Source: Eleftheria terrae
Lineage (GTDB): Bacteria > Pseudomonadota > Gammaproteobacteria > Burkholderiales > Burkholderiaceae_C
Assembly (NCBI RefSeq): GCF_030419005.1
Contig: NZ_CP106951.1
Span: 2,542,001 to 2,606,000 of the forward strand
Reading direction: 5' to 3'
Length of the DNA: 64,000 nt
This document shows positions 17,917 to 26,330 of this stretch, piece by piece. Each line of letters starts with the position of its first letter. Position 1 is the stretch's first letter. Under the pieces are notes generated by a model. The model made no database searches. It saw only the letters and a list, made by a program, of their open reading frames with translations, and had not been told where the DNA came from. A program made the translations under genes and the position numbers.

Positions 17917-19518
17917 ATGGCCCGCGCTGCCAACCGCCCCACCGCCACCCCGAAATCTCAAAAGCGAGACAGCTCCGCCTCGCCTCGCTCGACCTCCCGC
18001 TCGCTGAAGCCGGCCGACTACCTGCAGAAGATCCTGAACGCCAAGGTCTATGACGTGGCGACCGAGACGGAGCTGGAACTGGCCCGCAACCTCTCGAAGC
18101 GGGTCGGCAACCGCGTGCTGCTCAAGCGCGAGGACAACCAGCCGGTGTTCAGCTTCAAGCTGCGTGGCGCGTACAACAAGATGGCGAACCTGACGCCGGC
18201 CCAACTGAAGCGCGGCGTCATCTGCGCTTCGGCCGGCAACCATGCGGCAGGCGTCTCGCTGGGGGCCAGCCGGCTTGGCTGCAAGGCGGTCATCGTGATG
18301 CCGGTGACCACGCCGCAACTCAAGATCGAAGGCGTTCGCGCGCTCGGCGGCGAGGTGGTCCTGCATGGCGACAGCTATTCCGACGCCTACCTGCATGCGC
18401 TGGAGCTCGAGAAGAAGCGCGGGCTCACCTTCGTCCATCCCTTCGACGACCCGGACGTGATTGCCGGCCAGGGCACCATCGCGATGGAGATCCTGCGCCA
18501 GCACCAGGGACCGATCGACGCGATCTTCGTCGCCATCGGGGGCGGCGGGCTGATCTCGGGGGTGGCCAACTATGTGAAGGCGGTGCGGCCCGAGATCAAG
18601 GTGATCGGCGTCCAGATGAACGACTCCGACGCCATGCTGCGCTCGGTGCGCGGCAAGAAGCGCGTGCAGCTCAGCGACGTCGGCCTGTTCTCCGACGGCA
18701 CCGCCGTGAAGCTGGTCGGCGAGGAGACCTTCCGCATCTCGCGCCAACTGGTCGACGACTTCGTGGTGGTGGACACCGATGCGGTCTGCGCCGCCATCAA
18801 GGACGTGTTCGAAGACACCCGCAGCATCGTCGAGCCGGCGGGCGCGCTGGCGGTGGCGGCCATCAAGCAGTACGCCGAACAGCACCGCTGCAAGGACCGC
18901 ACCTTCGTCGCCATCACCTGCGGCGCGAACATGAACTTCGACCGGCTGCGCTTTGTTGCCGAGCGTGCGGAGGTGGGCGAGGAGCGCGAGGCGGTGTTCG
19001 CCGTCACCATCCCCGAGGAGCGTGGCAGCTTCCGGCGCTTCTGCGAGCTGCTGCAGCAGCGCAGCGTCACCGAGTTCAACTACCGCATCTCGGATGCCAA
19101 GGTGGCACACGTCTTCGTCGGCCTGGCCACCGCCAACCGTGGCGAGTCGGCCAAGATCGCGGCCTTGTTCAAGAAGCACGGCTTCGCCAACCTGGACCTG
19201 ACGCATGACGAGCTGGCCAAGCAGCACCTGCGCCACATGGTGGGCGGGCGCAGCGAGCTGGCCAAGGACGAGTTGCTCTACCGCTTCATCTTCCCCGAGC
19301 GGCCGGGCGCCTTGATGAAGTTTCTCTCCAGCATGCACCCGGGCTGGAACATCAGCCTGTTCCACTACCGCAACCAGGGCGCCGACTACGGTCGCATCCT
19401 GGTTGGCATCCAGGTGCCCAAGAGCGACAAGAAGGCCTTCCAGGAATTCCTCGATACCCTGGCCTACCCTTACGCCGAAGAGACCGACAACCCGGCCTAC
19501 CGGCTGTTCCTGCGCTGA
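17917..19518 (+). CDS. ilvA: Threonine ammonia-lyase, biosynthetic (IlvA)
   Basis: This PLP enzyme deaminates L-threonine to 2-oxobutanoate, the first step of isoleucine synthesis. I chose the ATG at 17917 (GGAGAAAG upstream), giving 533 residues, close to the long biosynthetic form. The first 30 residues are a basic, low-complexity extension. The PLP-binding lysine is K81 in VFSFKLRGAYNKM. The substrate loop SAGNHAAG and phosphate-binding GGGGL follow. The C-terminal 190 residues hold two ACT-like domains (EERGSFRRFCELL and PERPGALMKFLSSM), which bind isoleucine or valine as feedback regulators. The gene follows the candidate small RNA/terminator. Confidence 0.95.
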   Translation: MARAANRPTATPKSQKRDSSASPRSTSRSLKPADYLQKILNAKVYDVATETELELARNLSKRVGNRVLLKREDNQPVFSFKLRGAYNKMANLTPAQLKRGVICASAGNHAAGVSLGASRLGCKAVIVMPVTTPQLKIEGVRALGGEVVLHGDSYSDAYLHALELEKKRGLTFVHPFDDPDVIAGQGTIAMEILRQHQGPIDAIFVAIGGGGLISGVANYVKAVRPEIKVIGVQMNDSDAMLRSVRGKKRVQLSDVGLFSDGTAVKLVGEETFRISRQLVDDFVVVDTDAVCAAIKDVFEDTRSIVEPAGALAVAAIKQYAEQHRCKDRTFVAITCGANMNFDRLRFVAERAEVGEEREAVFAVTIPEERGSFRRFCELLQQRSVTEFNYRISDAKVAHVFVGLATANRGESAKIAALFKKHGFANLDLTHDELAKQHLRHMVGGRSELAKDELLYRFIFPERPGALMKFLSSMHPGWNISLFHYRNQGADYGRILVGIQVPKSDKKAFQEFLDTLAYPYAEETDNPAYRLFLR

Positions 19519-19660
19519 ACGGTCGCCGCGGGTCGCCAGCCGGCCTGCCGCGCCCTTGCCGCCCCCCGCGCCCGCTGAAACAATCGCGGGCCACGACCGC
19601 GCCGCTCCGTGGAGGGAGGCGACGCGACGTCGTTATTGCAGGTCTATCGGGGCTCGACCC

Positions 19661-20704
19661 ATGTCGCAGAATCGCTCGCTGATCGAGCCGACGGCACACG
19701 CCCGTCTCGAACAAGCACTCAAACAAAAATTGGGTCGCCGCCAATCGGTCGCCGGCAGCCTCGGCGAGCTGGAGCCGCTGGCCGTGCGGCTCGGCCTGAT
19801 CCGCAACACGCTCAAGCCACGGCTGCGCGACCCGCAGCTGCTGGTGTTCGCGGCTGACCACGGGTTGGCCGTGGACGGCATCACCACACCGACCGGCGCG
19901 TCCACGCGGGCACTGGTGAACGACCTCGCCGCCGCCCGCCTGCCGCTGCCGGTGTTCGCCCGCGCCCAGGGCCTGAGCTTCAGCGTGGTCGACTGCGGGC
20001 TGGCAGACGCAACCCCCCGCCATCCGGCGGTGCTGCCCCGCAAGATCGCGCACGGCACCCGCAACCCGCGCGTCGGCCCGGCCATGACGGTGGACCAGGC
20101 GCAAGCCGCCATCCGCGCCGGCATGGAGATCGCGGACCGGCTGCCGGGCAATGTGCTGGCCTGTGCCGGCGTGGGCGAAGGCAGCGAGGAGAGCGCCGCA
20201 CTGGTGATCTCGCGGCTGGCGCAACTGCCCATCCGCAGCCTGGTGATGAGCGGCCCGCAGATGAACCCCGATCTGCTGGCCCGCCTGATGGTCTTGCTTG
20301 AAGGCGCGCAAGGCCGCCACAAGGGAATCAGCGATCCGGTAGAGATCCTGGCGGCCCTCGGCGGCTTCGAGATCGCGATGATGGTCGGCGCCATGCTGGT
20401 GGCAGCCGGCAAGCGCCACCTGATCATCGTCGACGGCCTGCCGGCCTGCGCCGCCCTGCTGGTGGCCACGCGCATCACCGCCCCGGTGGCCGACTATTGC
20501 GTCTTCGCCCGCAGCCACAGCCGCCAGAGCTTGAGCGTTGCGCTGCAGTACCTGCGCGCCGGGCCACTGCTGGAGCTGGGACTGGAAAGCATCGACGGCA
20601 CAGGCGCCGCGCTGGCCTGGCCCCTGGTGCACAGCGCCGCTGCACTGCTCACCGACGTGGCGGAAGGCGAAGATCCCGGCCCGTCGCAGCCGGCTGCGCT
20701 GTAA
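19661..20704 (+). CDS. cobT: CobT-like nicotinate-nucleotide:dimethylbenzimidazole phosphoribosyltransferase
   Basis: The 347-residue product has the CobT fold and length: LLVFAADHGLAVDGI, the tight CAGVGEGSEESAAL block, and VDGLPACAALL. CobT makes alpha-ribazole phosphate for the lower ligand of cobalamin. In characterised CobT the catalytic base is a glutamate in the motif GEGTGAAL. Here the same position is aspartate (D312, IDGTGAAL, bases 20594-20596). No other cobalamin gene is nearby. It could be a slower CobT, or an enzyme for another base. The start ATG at 19661 agrees with the family; no strong ribosome-binding site is visible. Confidence 0.82.
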   Translation: MSQNRSLIEPTAHARLEQALKQKLGRRQSVAGSLGELEPLAVRLGLIRNTLKPRLRDPQLLVFAADHGLAVDGITTPTGASTRALVNDLAAARLPLPVFARAQGLSFSVVDCGLADATPRHPAVLPRKIAHGTRNPRVGPAMTVDQAQAAIRAGMEIADRLPGNVLACAGVGEGSEESAALVISRLAQLPIRSLVMSGPQMNPDLLARLMVLLEGAQGRHKGISDPVEILAALGGFEIAMMVGAMLVAAGKRHLIIVDGLPACAALLVATRITAPVADYCVFARSHSRQSLSVALQYLRAGPLLELGLESIDGTGAALAWPLVHSAAALLTDVAEGEDPGPSQPAAL

Positions 20705-20711
20705 GTCGCCG

Positions 20712-20729
20712 GCCGGGCCGCTGCCCGGC
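20712..20729 (+). terminator. GC hairpin after cobT
   Basis: GCCGGGC and GCCCGGC pair around CGCT, 8 bp after the cobT stop. It lacks a T-run. The rest of the 200-bp convergent gap to gspC shows no gene. Confidence 0.4.
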
Positions 20730-20903
20730 AAGTTCCGTCAGGTGGTCGCGGCGGCCAGCTCGGGCCTGGCGCCGACCGGCTCGTCCACAGTGCCGCGGCA
20801 GCCCCGCATCGACGCAGCAGCGCAGGCGGGGTTCGACCATGGACGCACGGCGCCTCCTGCAGCCGCTGCCCTGTGGTGCAGCCGGCCACTCCAGCGAGCT
20901 TGC

Positions 20904-21428
20904 TTACTGAGGCACTTCCTCGGGCGGCGGTTGCTGCGCCATGTCGGCCGGAGCCGCCCCTTGATCCGGCGGGATCTGGGGCAGCGAGCCGGTCTGCGCC
21001 TGGGCCGGCGGCGGCAACTCCAGCGTGAAGGAGCTGCCACTGTCGCCGCGACCGATGGTCGCGCTGCGCAGGCCAAGAGCCTGCACCATGAGGTCTCCCT
21101 CGACCCGGCCGCCCAGGGCGAAGGCCTTGGGCGGCTTGTTGTCGATGGACAGCAGGGCCACCCCGGCACCATTGGCGCCACCGGGGGGGGCCATCACGCC
21201 GATCAAGCGGAAGCGGGTGCTCTCCGGCGGCGGTGCCGCGGCCTCCGGTGCATCCTTGGGCCCGCCACCGAGCATGCGCTCGACGGCAGCGCCATGGCCC
21301 ATCTGCGCCATCACCGGCGCTGCATGCGGCGGCACGTCCAGCGGCTTGGCGCTCAAGCGCAAGGCCCAGAACACCGCGCTGCCAGCCACCAGCGCCCATA
21401 CTACAAATGCAATCAGTCGGGAGACCAT
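20904..21428 (-). CDS. gspC: GspC-like inner-membrane protein of type II secretion (short form)
   Basis: This 174-residue protein is divergent from the main gsp operon. It has one N-terminal membrane anchor (about residues 4-25) and a proline/alanine linker. It then has a homology-region-like domain (about 75-150: TRFRLIGVMAPPGG, ALLSIDNKPPKAFALGG, VEGDLMVQALG), which in GspC binds the N0 domain of the secretin GspD. The C-terminus is proline/glutamine-rich, with no PDZ or coiled-coil domain, so it is well below the length of enterobacterial GspC. The ATG at 21428 has a weak ribosome-binding site. Gene position and domain content support GspC; sequence similarity alone would be modest evidence. 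Confidence 0.82.
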   Translation of the reverse strand: MVSRLIAFVVWALVAGSAVFWALRLSAKPLDVPPHAAPVMAQMGHGAAVERMLGGGPKDAPEAAAPPPESTRFRLIGVMAPPGGANGAGVALLSIDNKPPKAFALGGRVEGDLMVQALGLRSATIGRGDSGSSFTLELPPPAQAQTGSLPQIPPDQGAAPADMAQQPPPEEVPQ

Positions 21429-21528
21429 GGGGCGATTATGATTCAAGCCCCGCTGATTCCAGACAAGCGTTGCCACACACTTCGCTCCAAATGCATCAGC
21501 GACCCTCACACGACTTTCCTCTATCCGA

Positions 21529-21987
21529 GTGACCATGATCCGCCTGACACCGCGACGTCCCTCCTCGCTTCCCCGGCCGCTGCAACGCGGCTTCACGCTG
21601 ATCGAGCTGATGGTGGTGCTCGTCATCATCGGCATCCTGGCCGCCCTCATCGTGCCGAACGTGCTCGACCGTGCCGACGATGCCCGGGTCACTGCCGCCC
21701 GCACCGACGTCAACAACCTGATGCAGGCGCTCAAGCTCTACAAGCTCGACAACCAGCGCTACCCCACCGGCGAGCAAGGCCTGCAGGCCCTCATCGCCCG
21801 CCCCACCGCCAGCCCCATCCCACCCAACTGGAAGCCGTACCTCGACAAGCTGCCCAACGACCCCTGGGGCCGCCCGTACCAGTACGTGAGCCCGGGCGTC
21901 AAGGGAGAGATCGATGTGTTCAGCTATGGCGCTGACGGGCAAACCGGTGGTGAAGGCAATAACGCCGACGTCGGTTCCTGGCAGTAA
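21529..21987 (+). CDS. gspG: GspG, major pseudopilin of type II secretion
   Basis: GspG builds the periplasmic pseudopilus that acts as a piston or screw pushing folded exoproteins through GspD. The prepilin site is RG|FTLIELMVVLVIIGILAAL, with glutamate at +5 and a hydrophobic helix. The globular domain has the GspG pattern DVNNLMQALKLYKLDNQRYPT and the calcium-site region near DPWGRPYQY and the C-terminal GADGQTGGEGNNADVGSW. It is 152 residues long. ATGs at 21529 and 21535 are both possible starts. It is the first gene of the plus-strand operon, 100 bp from divergent gspC. Confidence 0.95.
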   Translation: MTMIRLTPRRPSSLPRPLQRGFTLIELMVVLVIIGILAALIVPNVLDRADDARVTAARTDVNNLMQALKLYKLDNQRYPTGEQGLQALIARPTASPIPPNWKPYLDKLPNDPWGRPYQYVSPGVKGEIDVFSYGADGQTGGEGNNADVGSWQ

Positions 21988-22453
21988 GGGCCGACTCCGT
22001 CCGGCCGGCTCCCGCGGCTTCACGCTGCTGGAGCTGCTGGTGGTGCTGGCGCTGTTTGCCATGGTGGTGAGCACCGTGTCGCTGGCCATTCGCGACCCGT
22101 CTGCCACGCAGCTGGAACGCGAGGCCGAGCGCCTGTCGGCGCTGCTGGAGTCGGGCCGCGCCCAGGCGCGCGCCCAGGGCCTGTCCGTGCGTTGGCAGAC
22201 GGCGCGACTCGAAGGCAACACCACTGGCGACGATTTCCGCTTCGTCGGCCTGCCTGACAATGGGCAACTGCCCACACGCTGGCTCAACCCCGAAACCCGG
22301 GCCGAGGTGATCGGTTCCCCCTTCCTGACGCTCGGGCCTGATCCCATCATCGCGGCCCAGCGCATCACGCTGATGCTGGGCGATCGCCGCGTCACGCTGG
22401 CCACCGACGGCCTGCAGCCCTTCGCCATCGTGGCCGACGAGGTGCCGCAATGA
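21914..22453 (+). CDS. gspH: GspH, minor pseudopilin
   Basis: This minor pseudopilin has the prepilin site SRG|FTLLELLVVLALFAMVVS and a beta-rich C-terminal domain with GspH/FimT features, ending RRVTLATDGLQPFAIV. The ATG at 21914 has AGGGAG 6 bases upstream and gives 179 residues. It overlaps gspG by 74 bases in another frame and makes an unusually long leader of about 34 residues before the cleavage site. GTG codons at 21947 and 21950 would give a leader of more usual length. Identity is firm; the start is not. Confidence 0.85.
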   Translation: MCSAMALTGKPVVKAITPTSVPGSKGRLRPAGSRGFTLLELLVVLALFAMVVSTVSLAIRDPSATQLEREAERLSALLESGRAQARAQGLSVRWQTARLEGNTTGDDFRFVGLPDNGQLPTRWLNPETRAEVIGSPFLTLGPDPIIAAQRITLMLGDRRVTLATDGLQPFAIVADEVPQ

Positions 22454-22836
22454 AGCACCGGCCGATCGGGCCGCGCCGCTCGCCGGCCGCTGGCTTCACG
22501 CTGATCGAGGTGCTGGTGGCGCTGGCCATCGTCGCCATCGCGCTGGGTGCCGGCGCCAAGGCCGGTGGCGCGCTGACCCGCAATGCCGAACGGCTGAGCG
22601 ACATGATGGCCGCCCAGTGGTGCGCCGAGAACCAGCTCAGCGGCCTGGTGCTGGCCAAGCAGTTCCCTTCGGTGGGTGACGCGAGCTTCGCCTGTGAGCA
22701 GGGGGGCCGCAGCTATGTCGGCTCCCTGGTGGTGCGGCCGACGCCGAACCCCAACTTCCGGCGGGTCGACGCCCGCATTGGTACCGAAACCGGCGAGCCG
22801 CTGCTGACGCTCTCCACCATCCTGGGCCGCAACTGA
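22450..22836 (+). CDS. gspI: GspI, minor pseudopilin
   Basis: This 128-residue minor pseudopilin starts within the gspH stop (ATGA overlap). The prepilin site is AAG|FTLIEVLVALAIVAIALGAG. The globular part contains the GspI-typical AQWCAENQLSGL and the following beta strands. In relatives GspI, J and K form the tip complex of the pseudopilus, with GspI as its core. Confidence 0.92.
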   Translation: MKHRPIGPRRSPAAGFTLIEVLVALAIVAIALGAGAKAGGALTRNAERLSDMMAAQWCAENQLSGLVLAKQFPSVGDASFACEQGGRSYVGSLVVRPTPNPNFRRVDARIGTETGEPLLTLSTILGRN

Positions 22837-22837
22837 C

Positions 22838-23506
22838 ATGGCACGCCCGAAGCGCGGCTTCACGCTGATCGAGGTGCTGGTCACCATCACCATCCTGGCG
22901 GTACTGGCCGGCATGGCGTGGCGCGGGGTCGACAGCCTGGTGCGCACCAAGACCATCAGCGAGGCGCGGCTGGACGGGGTGCTGCGGCTGAACACCGTGC
23001 TGGCACAGTGGGAGACGGACCTGGCCACGCTCTACGACACCGAACAGGTGCCGGCCATCCAGTTCGACGGCGCCTCGCTGCGCCTGACGCGCCGCACCGA
23101 AGACGGCGTGCAGATGGTGGTGTGGACGCTGCGCGACGGCAGCTGGAACCGCTGGGCAGCCCAGCCGGTGGTGCGCAAGGCCGACCTGCAGGAGCAGTGG
23201 ATGCGCGCCCAGCAACTGCTGGGCAACGAGGCCGGCACGGTGCGCGCCCTGCCCGGCGTGTTGCAATGGCAGGTCTATTTCTGGCGCGACAACGCCTGGA
23301 CCAACCCGCAGTCCACCGGCGACATCGACAGCAAGCCGCCGGGCGAGGGCAGTGGCAAGGGGGCCGGCACCGGCGGCACGGCCGGCAACCCAGTGGTGGA
23401 ACAACTCCCCCCGCAGGGCGTGCGCCTGGTGCTGACGGCGGCGCCCGGCTCCGGCCTCAATGGCAGCTATACCCGCGACACGGTGCTGCGTGTCCGCACC
23501 GAGTAG
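22838..23506 (+). CDS. gspJ: GspJ, minor pseudopilin
   Basis: This 222-residue tip pseudopilin starts 1 bp after gspI. The prepilin site KRG|FTLIEVLVTITILAVLAGMAWRG is intact. The GspJ pattern WETDLATLYDTEQVPAIQF and the strand VVWTLRDGSWNRWAAQPV are present. A glycine-rich low-complexity insert (about residues 168-184) is a flexible loop. Confidence 0.92.
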   Translation: MARPKRGFTLIEVLVTITILAVLAGMAWRGVDSLVRTKTISEARLDGVLRLNTVLAQWETDLATLYDTEQVPAIQFDGASLRLTRRTEDGVQMVVWTLRDGSWNRWAAQPVVRKADLQEQWMRAQQLLGNEAGTVRALPGVLQWQVYFWRDNAWTNPQSTGDIDSKPPGEGSGKGAGTGGTAGNPVVEQLPPQGVRLVLTAAPGSGLNGSYTRDTVLRVRTE

Positions 23507-23519
23507 GGAGGCCCCGTCC

Positions 23520-24494
23520 ATGAACGCTCCCCAGCGCCCACGGCGTGGCGCCGCCTTGCTGACCGCGATGATCATCGTGACGCTGGTCGCCACGCTGGCC
23601 AGCGCGATGTACTGGCGCCAATGGCGTTCGGTGCAGATCGAAGTGGCGGAACGCTCGCGCTCACAGTCGTCGTGGATCCTGACCGGTGCACTGTCCTGGT
23701 CGCGGCTGATCCTTGCGGAGGATGGCCGTGCGCGCGGCGACAAGACCGACCACCTGTCCGAGCCCTGGGCGGTGCCGCTCGCGGAAGCGCGCCTGTCCAC
23801 CTTCCTGGCCGCGGACAACGCCAATGCCGAGGACGGGCCCGAAGCCTTCCTGGCCGGCCAGATCACCGATGCCCAGTCCCGCTTCAACTTGCGCAACCTG
23901 GTGTCCGAGGGTGAGAAGGACGGCGCGGCCGACATCGCCGCCCTCGGTCGCTTGTGCGAGCAGCTGAACATCGACTCGAGCGTCGCAGGCACGCTCGCCA
24001 CCGCGATCCGGGCGGCGGCGCCCGCCACGAGCGCGAGTGCACCGGTCACGGAGAGCGCCGAGGCACCGCTGCTGCCGCCTTCGGCCGACCAGCTGCACTG
24101 GCTCGGCATCGACCCCAAGGCCGCGAAGCGGCTCGCACCCTATGTCGTCCTGCTGCCCAAGCGCACGCCGGTCAACCTGAACACCGCGCCTCGGGAGGTG
24201 CTGGCCGCCGTCCTCGGCGGAATCGATCCGGGGTTGGGAGACCGGCTGATCCAGATTCGTCAGCGCGCCCCCTTCAAGTCAGTGCCGGACGCCTTCAAGG
24301 AGGCCGGTGCGACGGCACCCCAGGATGTCAGCGGCTTCGACGTGAGGTCCAGCTACTTCGAAGTGCGGGGCCGCATGCGGATCGAAGACAAGGTGGTGGA
24401 AGAACGCTCCCTCGTGATGCGCAATGGCAACCAGACCAGCGTGATCCAGCGCGATCGGGCCAGCTTCACCCAGGGAGCAGCCCTTACACCTTGA
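23520..24494 (+). CDS. gspK: GspK, minor pseudopilin
   Basis: GspK is the large pseudopilin capping the pilus tip. The 324-residue length fits. The N-terminal site RRG|AALLTAMIIVTLVATLAS lacks the glutamate at +5, as is normal for GspK. Helix-hairpin-helix-like sequence PVNLNTAPREVLAAVLGG (about residues 218-235) is the family signature. The ATG at 23520 is chosen because the prepilin leader then has about 10 residues; an open frame continues back to 23460 inside gspJ. Confidence 0.92.
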   Translation: MNAPQRPRRGAALLTAMIIVTLVATLASAMYWRQWRSVQIEVAERSRSQSSWILTGALSWSRLILAEDGRARGDKTDHLSEPWAVPLAEARLSTFLAADNANAEDGPEAFLAGQITDAQSRFNLRNLVSEGEKDGAADIAALGRLCEQLNIDSSVAGTLATAIRAAAPATSASAPVTESAEAPLLPPSADQLHWLGIDPKAAKRLAPYVVLLPKRTPVNLNTAPREVLAAVLGGIDPGLGDRLIQIRQRAPFKSVPDAFKEAGATAPQDVSGFDVRSSYFEVRGRMRIEDKVVEERSLVMRNGNQTSVIQRDRASFTQGAALTP

Positions 24495-24591
24495 TGCATG
24501 GTCAACATTTCCTTCGGTGCTAAAGCGGGTGATTCCTGAGCACTGATCACACTTCGCTTCATACAATCGCCCATCCTTATACACAGGCTGC

Positions 24592-25839
24592 ATGAGCGTC
24601 CTAGTCCTACTTTTAGCGCCCCGCCCTCGTCTGGGCCCGCGTGCCGCCTCCGGCGCCGACGCGGGGCTGCGTGCGCCTGCCGAGTTCGACCACGTGCTCA
24701 GCAAGGATGGCTCCCAGGTTCACAGCCACGGCCGCTGTGCGGCCGCGCTGTTGCCCAAGGCCGACACCGTGGTGGCGGTGATGCCGGCCACCGAACTGGC
24801 CTGGCACCGCCTCACCCTGCCCAAGGCACCGCCTGGCAAACTGCGTGCCGCACTGGCCGGCTTGCTGGAAGACGCCTTGCTGGAAGACAGCGAGGACGTG
24901 CACTTCGCCGTCAGCCCGCAGGCCCAACCGGGGCAGGACGGCTGGGTGGCCGTGACACAACGGGCCTGGCTGCGGCTGCAGCTGGAGACGCTGGAAGCCG
25001 CCGGCGTGGTGGTCGACCGCGTGGTGCCACAAGCCGAGCCGAGCGACCCGCCGCGCGGCCATTTCGAGCACGATGCAGCGGCCGAGGACAGCCGCGCGCT
25101 GCGCCTCGTCTGGGCCCGGCCCGACGGCGTGATGGTGCTGCACCCGGGCGGCACGCTGGCACGCACCTGGCTGCCGCAGCCCCCGCCGGCCGACATCCGC
25201 TGGACCGCCGAGCCCGGCGCCGCCGAGGCTGCCGAGCACTGGCTGGGCCAGCCGGTGGTGGTGTTGCCGCGGGCCGACATCGCCCTGCGCGCGATCGACT
25301 CTGCCTGGAACCTGCGCCAGTTCGACTTCGCCCTGCGCCACCGTGGCGTGCGCGCCCTGCGCGACACGCTGCGCCAGCTCGGCGGCGCCCAGTGGCGCCC
25401 CATGCGCTGGGGGCTGGTGGGGCTGTTGCTGGTGAACCTGCTGGGCCTGAACGCCTGGGCCTGGCATCAGCGCAGCCTGGTCGAGCAGCGCCGCCAGGAG
25501 CAGCTGACCATCCTCAAGCAGGCCTTCCCTCACATCAACGCGGTGCTCGACGCACCGGTGCAGATGCAGCGCGAAGCCGAGCAGCTGCGTGCCAAGGCCG
25601 GCCGCCCCGGCGACACCGACCTGGAACCGATGTTGCAAGCCGCCGCCAGCGCCTGGCCGGCGGACAAGGTGCTGCAGCGCCTGGGCTTCGAAAACGGCCA
25701 GCTCACCCTGTCGGTGGAAGGCTGGCGCGACGATGAGATCGAGGCCCTGCGTTCCCAGCTCGAGCCCGCGGGCTGGAGCGTCAAGCGCGACGGCAGCAAT
25801 GTGACGCTGCGGCGAGCCACCGCCGGAGGGGCTGCATGA
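24592..25839 (+). CDS. gspL: GspL, inner-membrane assembly platform protein
   Basis: GspL recruits the ATPase GspE to the membrane. The 415-residue protein has a cytosolic actin-like domain (about residues 1-265) and one transmembrane helix (about 278-294: GLVGLLLVNLLGLNAWAW). A periplasmic ferredoxin-like domain follows (LGFENGQLTLSVEGWRDDEIEALR). The 97-bp gap before it is the longest inside the operon. It is A+T-richer and holds TACAAT and TATACA, which could be -10 elements of an internal promoter, with no good -35. Confidence 0.9.
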   Translation: MSVLVLLLAPRPRLGPRAASGADAGLRAPAEFDHVLSKDGSQVHSHGRCAAALLPKADTVVAVMPATELAWHRLTLPKAPPGKLRAALAGLLEDALLEDSEDVHFAVSPQAQPGQDGWVAVTQRAWLRLQLETLEAAGVVVDRVVPQAEPSDPPRGHFEHDAAAEDSRALRLVWARPDGVMVLHPGGTLARTWLPQPPPADIRWTAEPGAAEAAEHWLGQPVVVLPRADIALRAIDSAWNLRQFDFALRHRGVRALRDTLRQLGGAQWRPMRWGLVGLLLVNLLGLNAWAWHQRSLVEQRRQEQLTILKQAFPHINAVLDAPVQMQREAEQLRAKAGRPGDTDLEPMLQAAASAWPADKVLQRLGFENGQLTLSVEGWRDDEIEALRSQLEPAGWSVKRDGSNVTLRRATAGGAA

Positions 25840-26330
25840 ACGCAAAGATCGAGGAACTGCGCAAGCAGCTCAGCACCCGCTGGGCCGCGATGGACACCCG
25901 GGAGCGCCGCCTCGTGATCGGTGCCGGCGCGCTGGTGGCCCTGGCGCTGCTGTGGTGGGTGGGCGTGCAGCCGGCCTTGCGCACCTTGCGCGAGACGCCG
26001 GCACGGCTGGCCGAGCTCGACCAGCAGTTGCTGCAAATGCGCCAGCTGGCCAAGGAGTCGCAGGAGCTGAAGGACCTGCCGAGCGTCAGTGCCAGCACGG
26101 CCGGCAGTGCGCTGCAAGCCTCCACCGAACGGCTGGAAGGCAAGGCCAGGCTGAACCTGCAGGGCGACCGGGCGACACTGACCCTCAACGGCCTGCGCGG
26201 CGACCTGCTGTGGCAGTGGCTGTCCGAAGCGCGCCAGACCGCGCGCGCACGGCCCATCGAAGCCAAGCTCTCGCATGGCGCCGAAGGCTACACCGGCACC
26301 CTGGTGCTGAGCTTGCCGGGCACTCCATGA
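25836..26330 (+). CDS. gspM: GspM, inner-membrane assembly platform protein
   Basis: This 164-residue protein starts in the gspL stop (ATGA). A short basic cytosolic segment precedes one membrane helix (about residues 28-46: LVIGAGALVALALLWWVGV). A coiled coil then leads to a ferredoxin-like periplasmic domain (ARLNLQGDRATLTLNGLRGDLLWQWL). It is the partner of GspL in the platform. Confidence 0.9.
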   Translation: MNAKIEELRKQLSTRWAAMDTRERRLVIGAGALVALALLWWVGVQPALRTLRETPARLAELDQQLLQMRQLAKESQELKDLPSVSASTAGSALQASTERLEGKARLNLQGDRATLTLNGLRGDLLWQWLSEARQTARARPIEAKLSHGAEGYTGTLVLSLPGTP

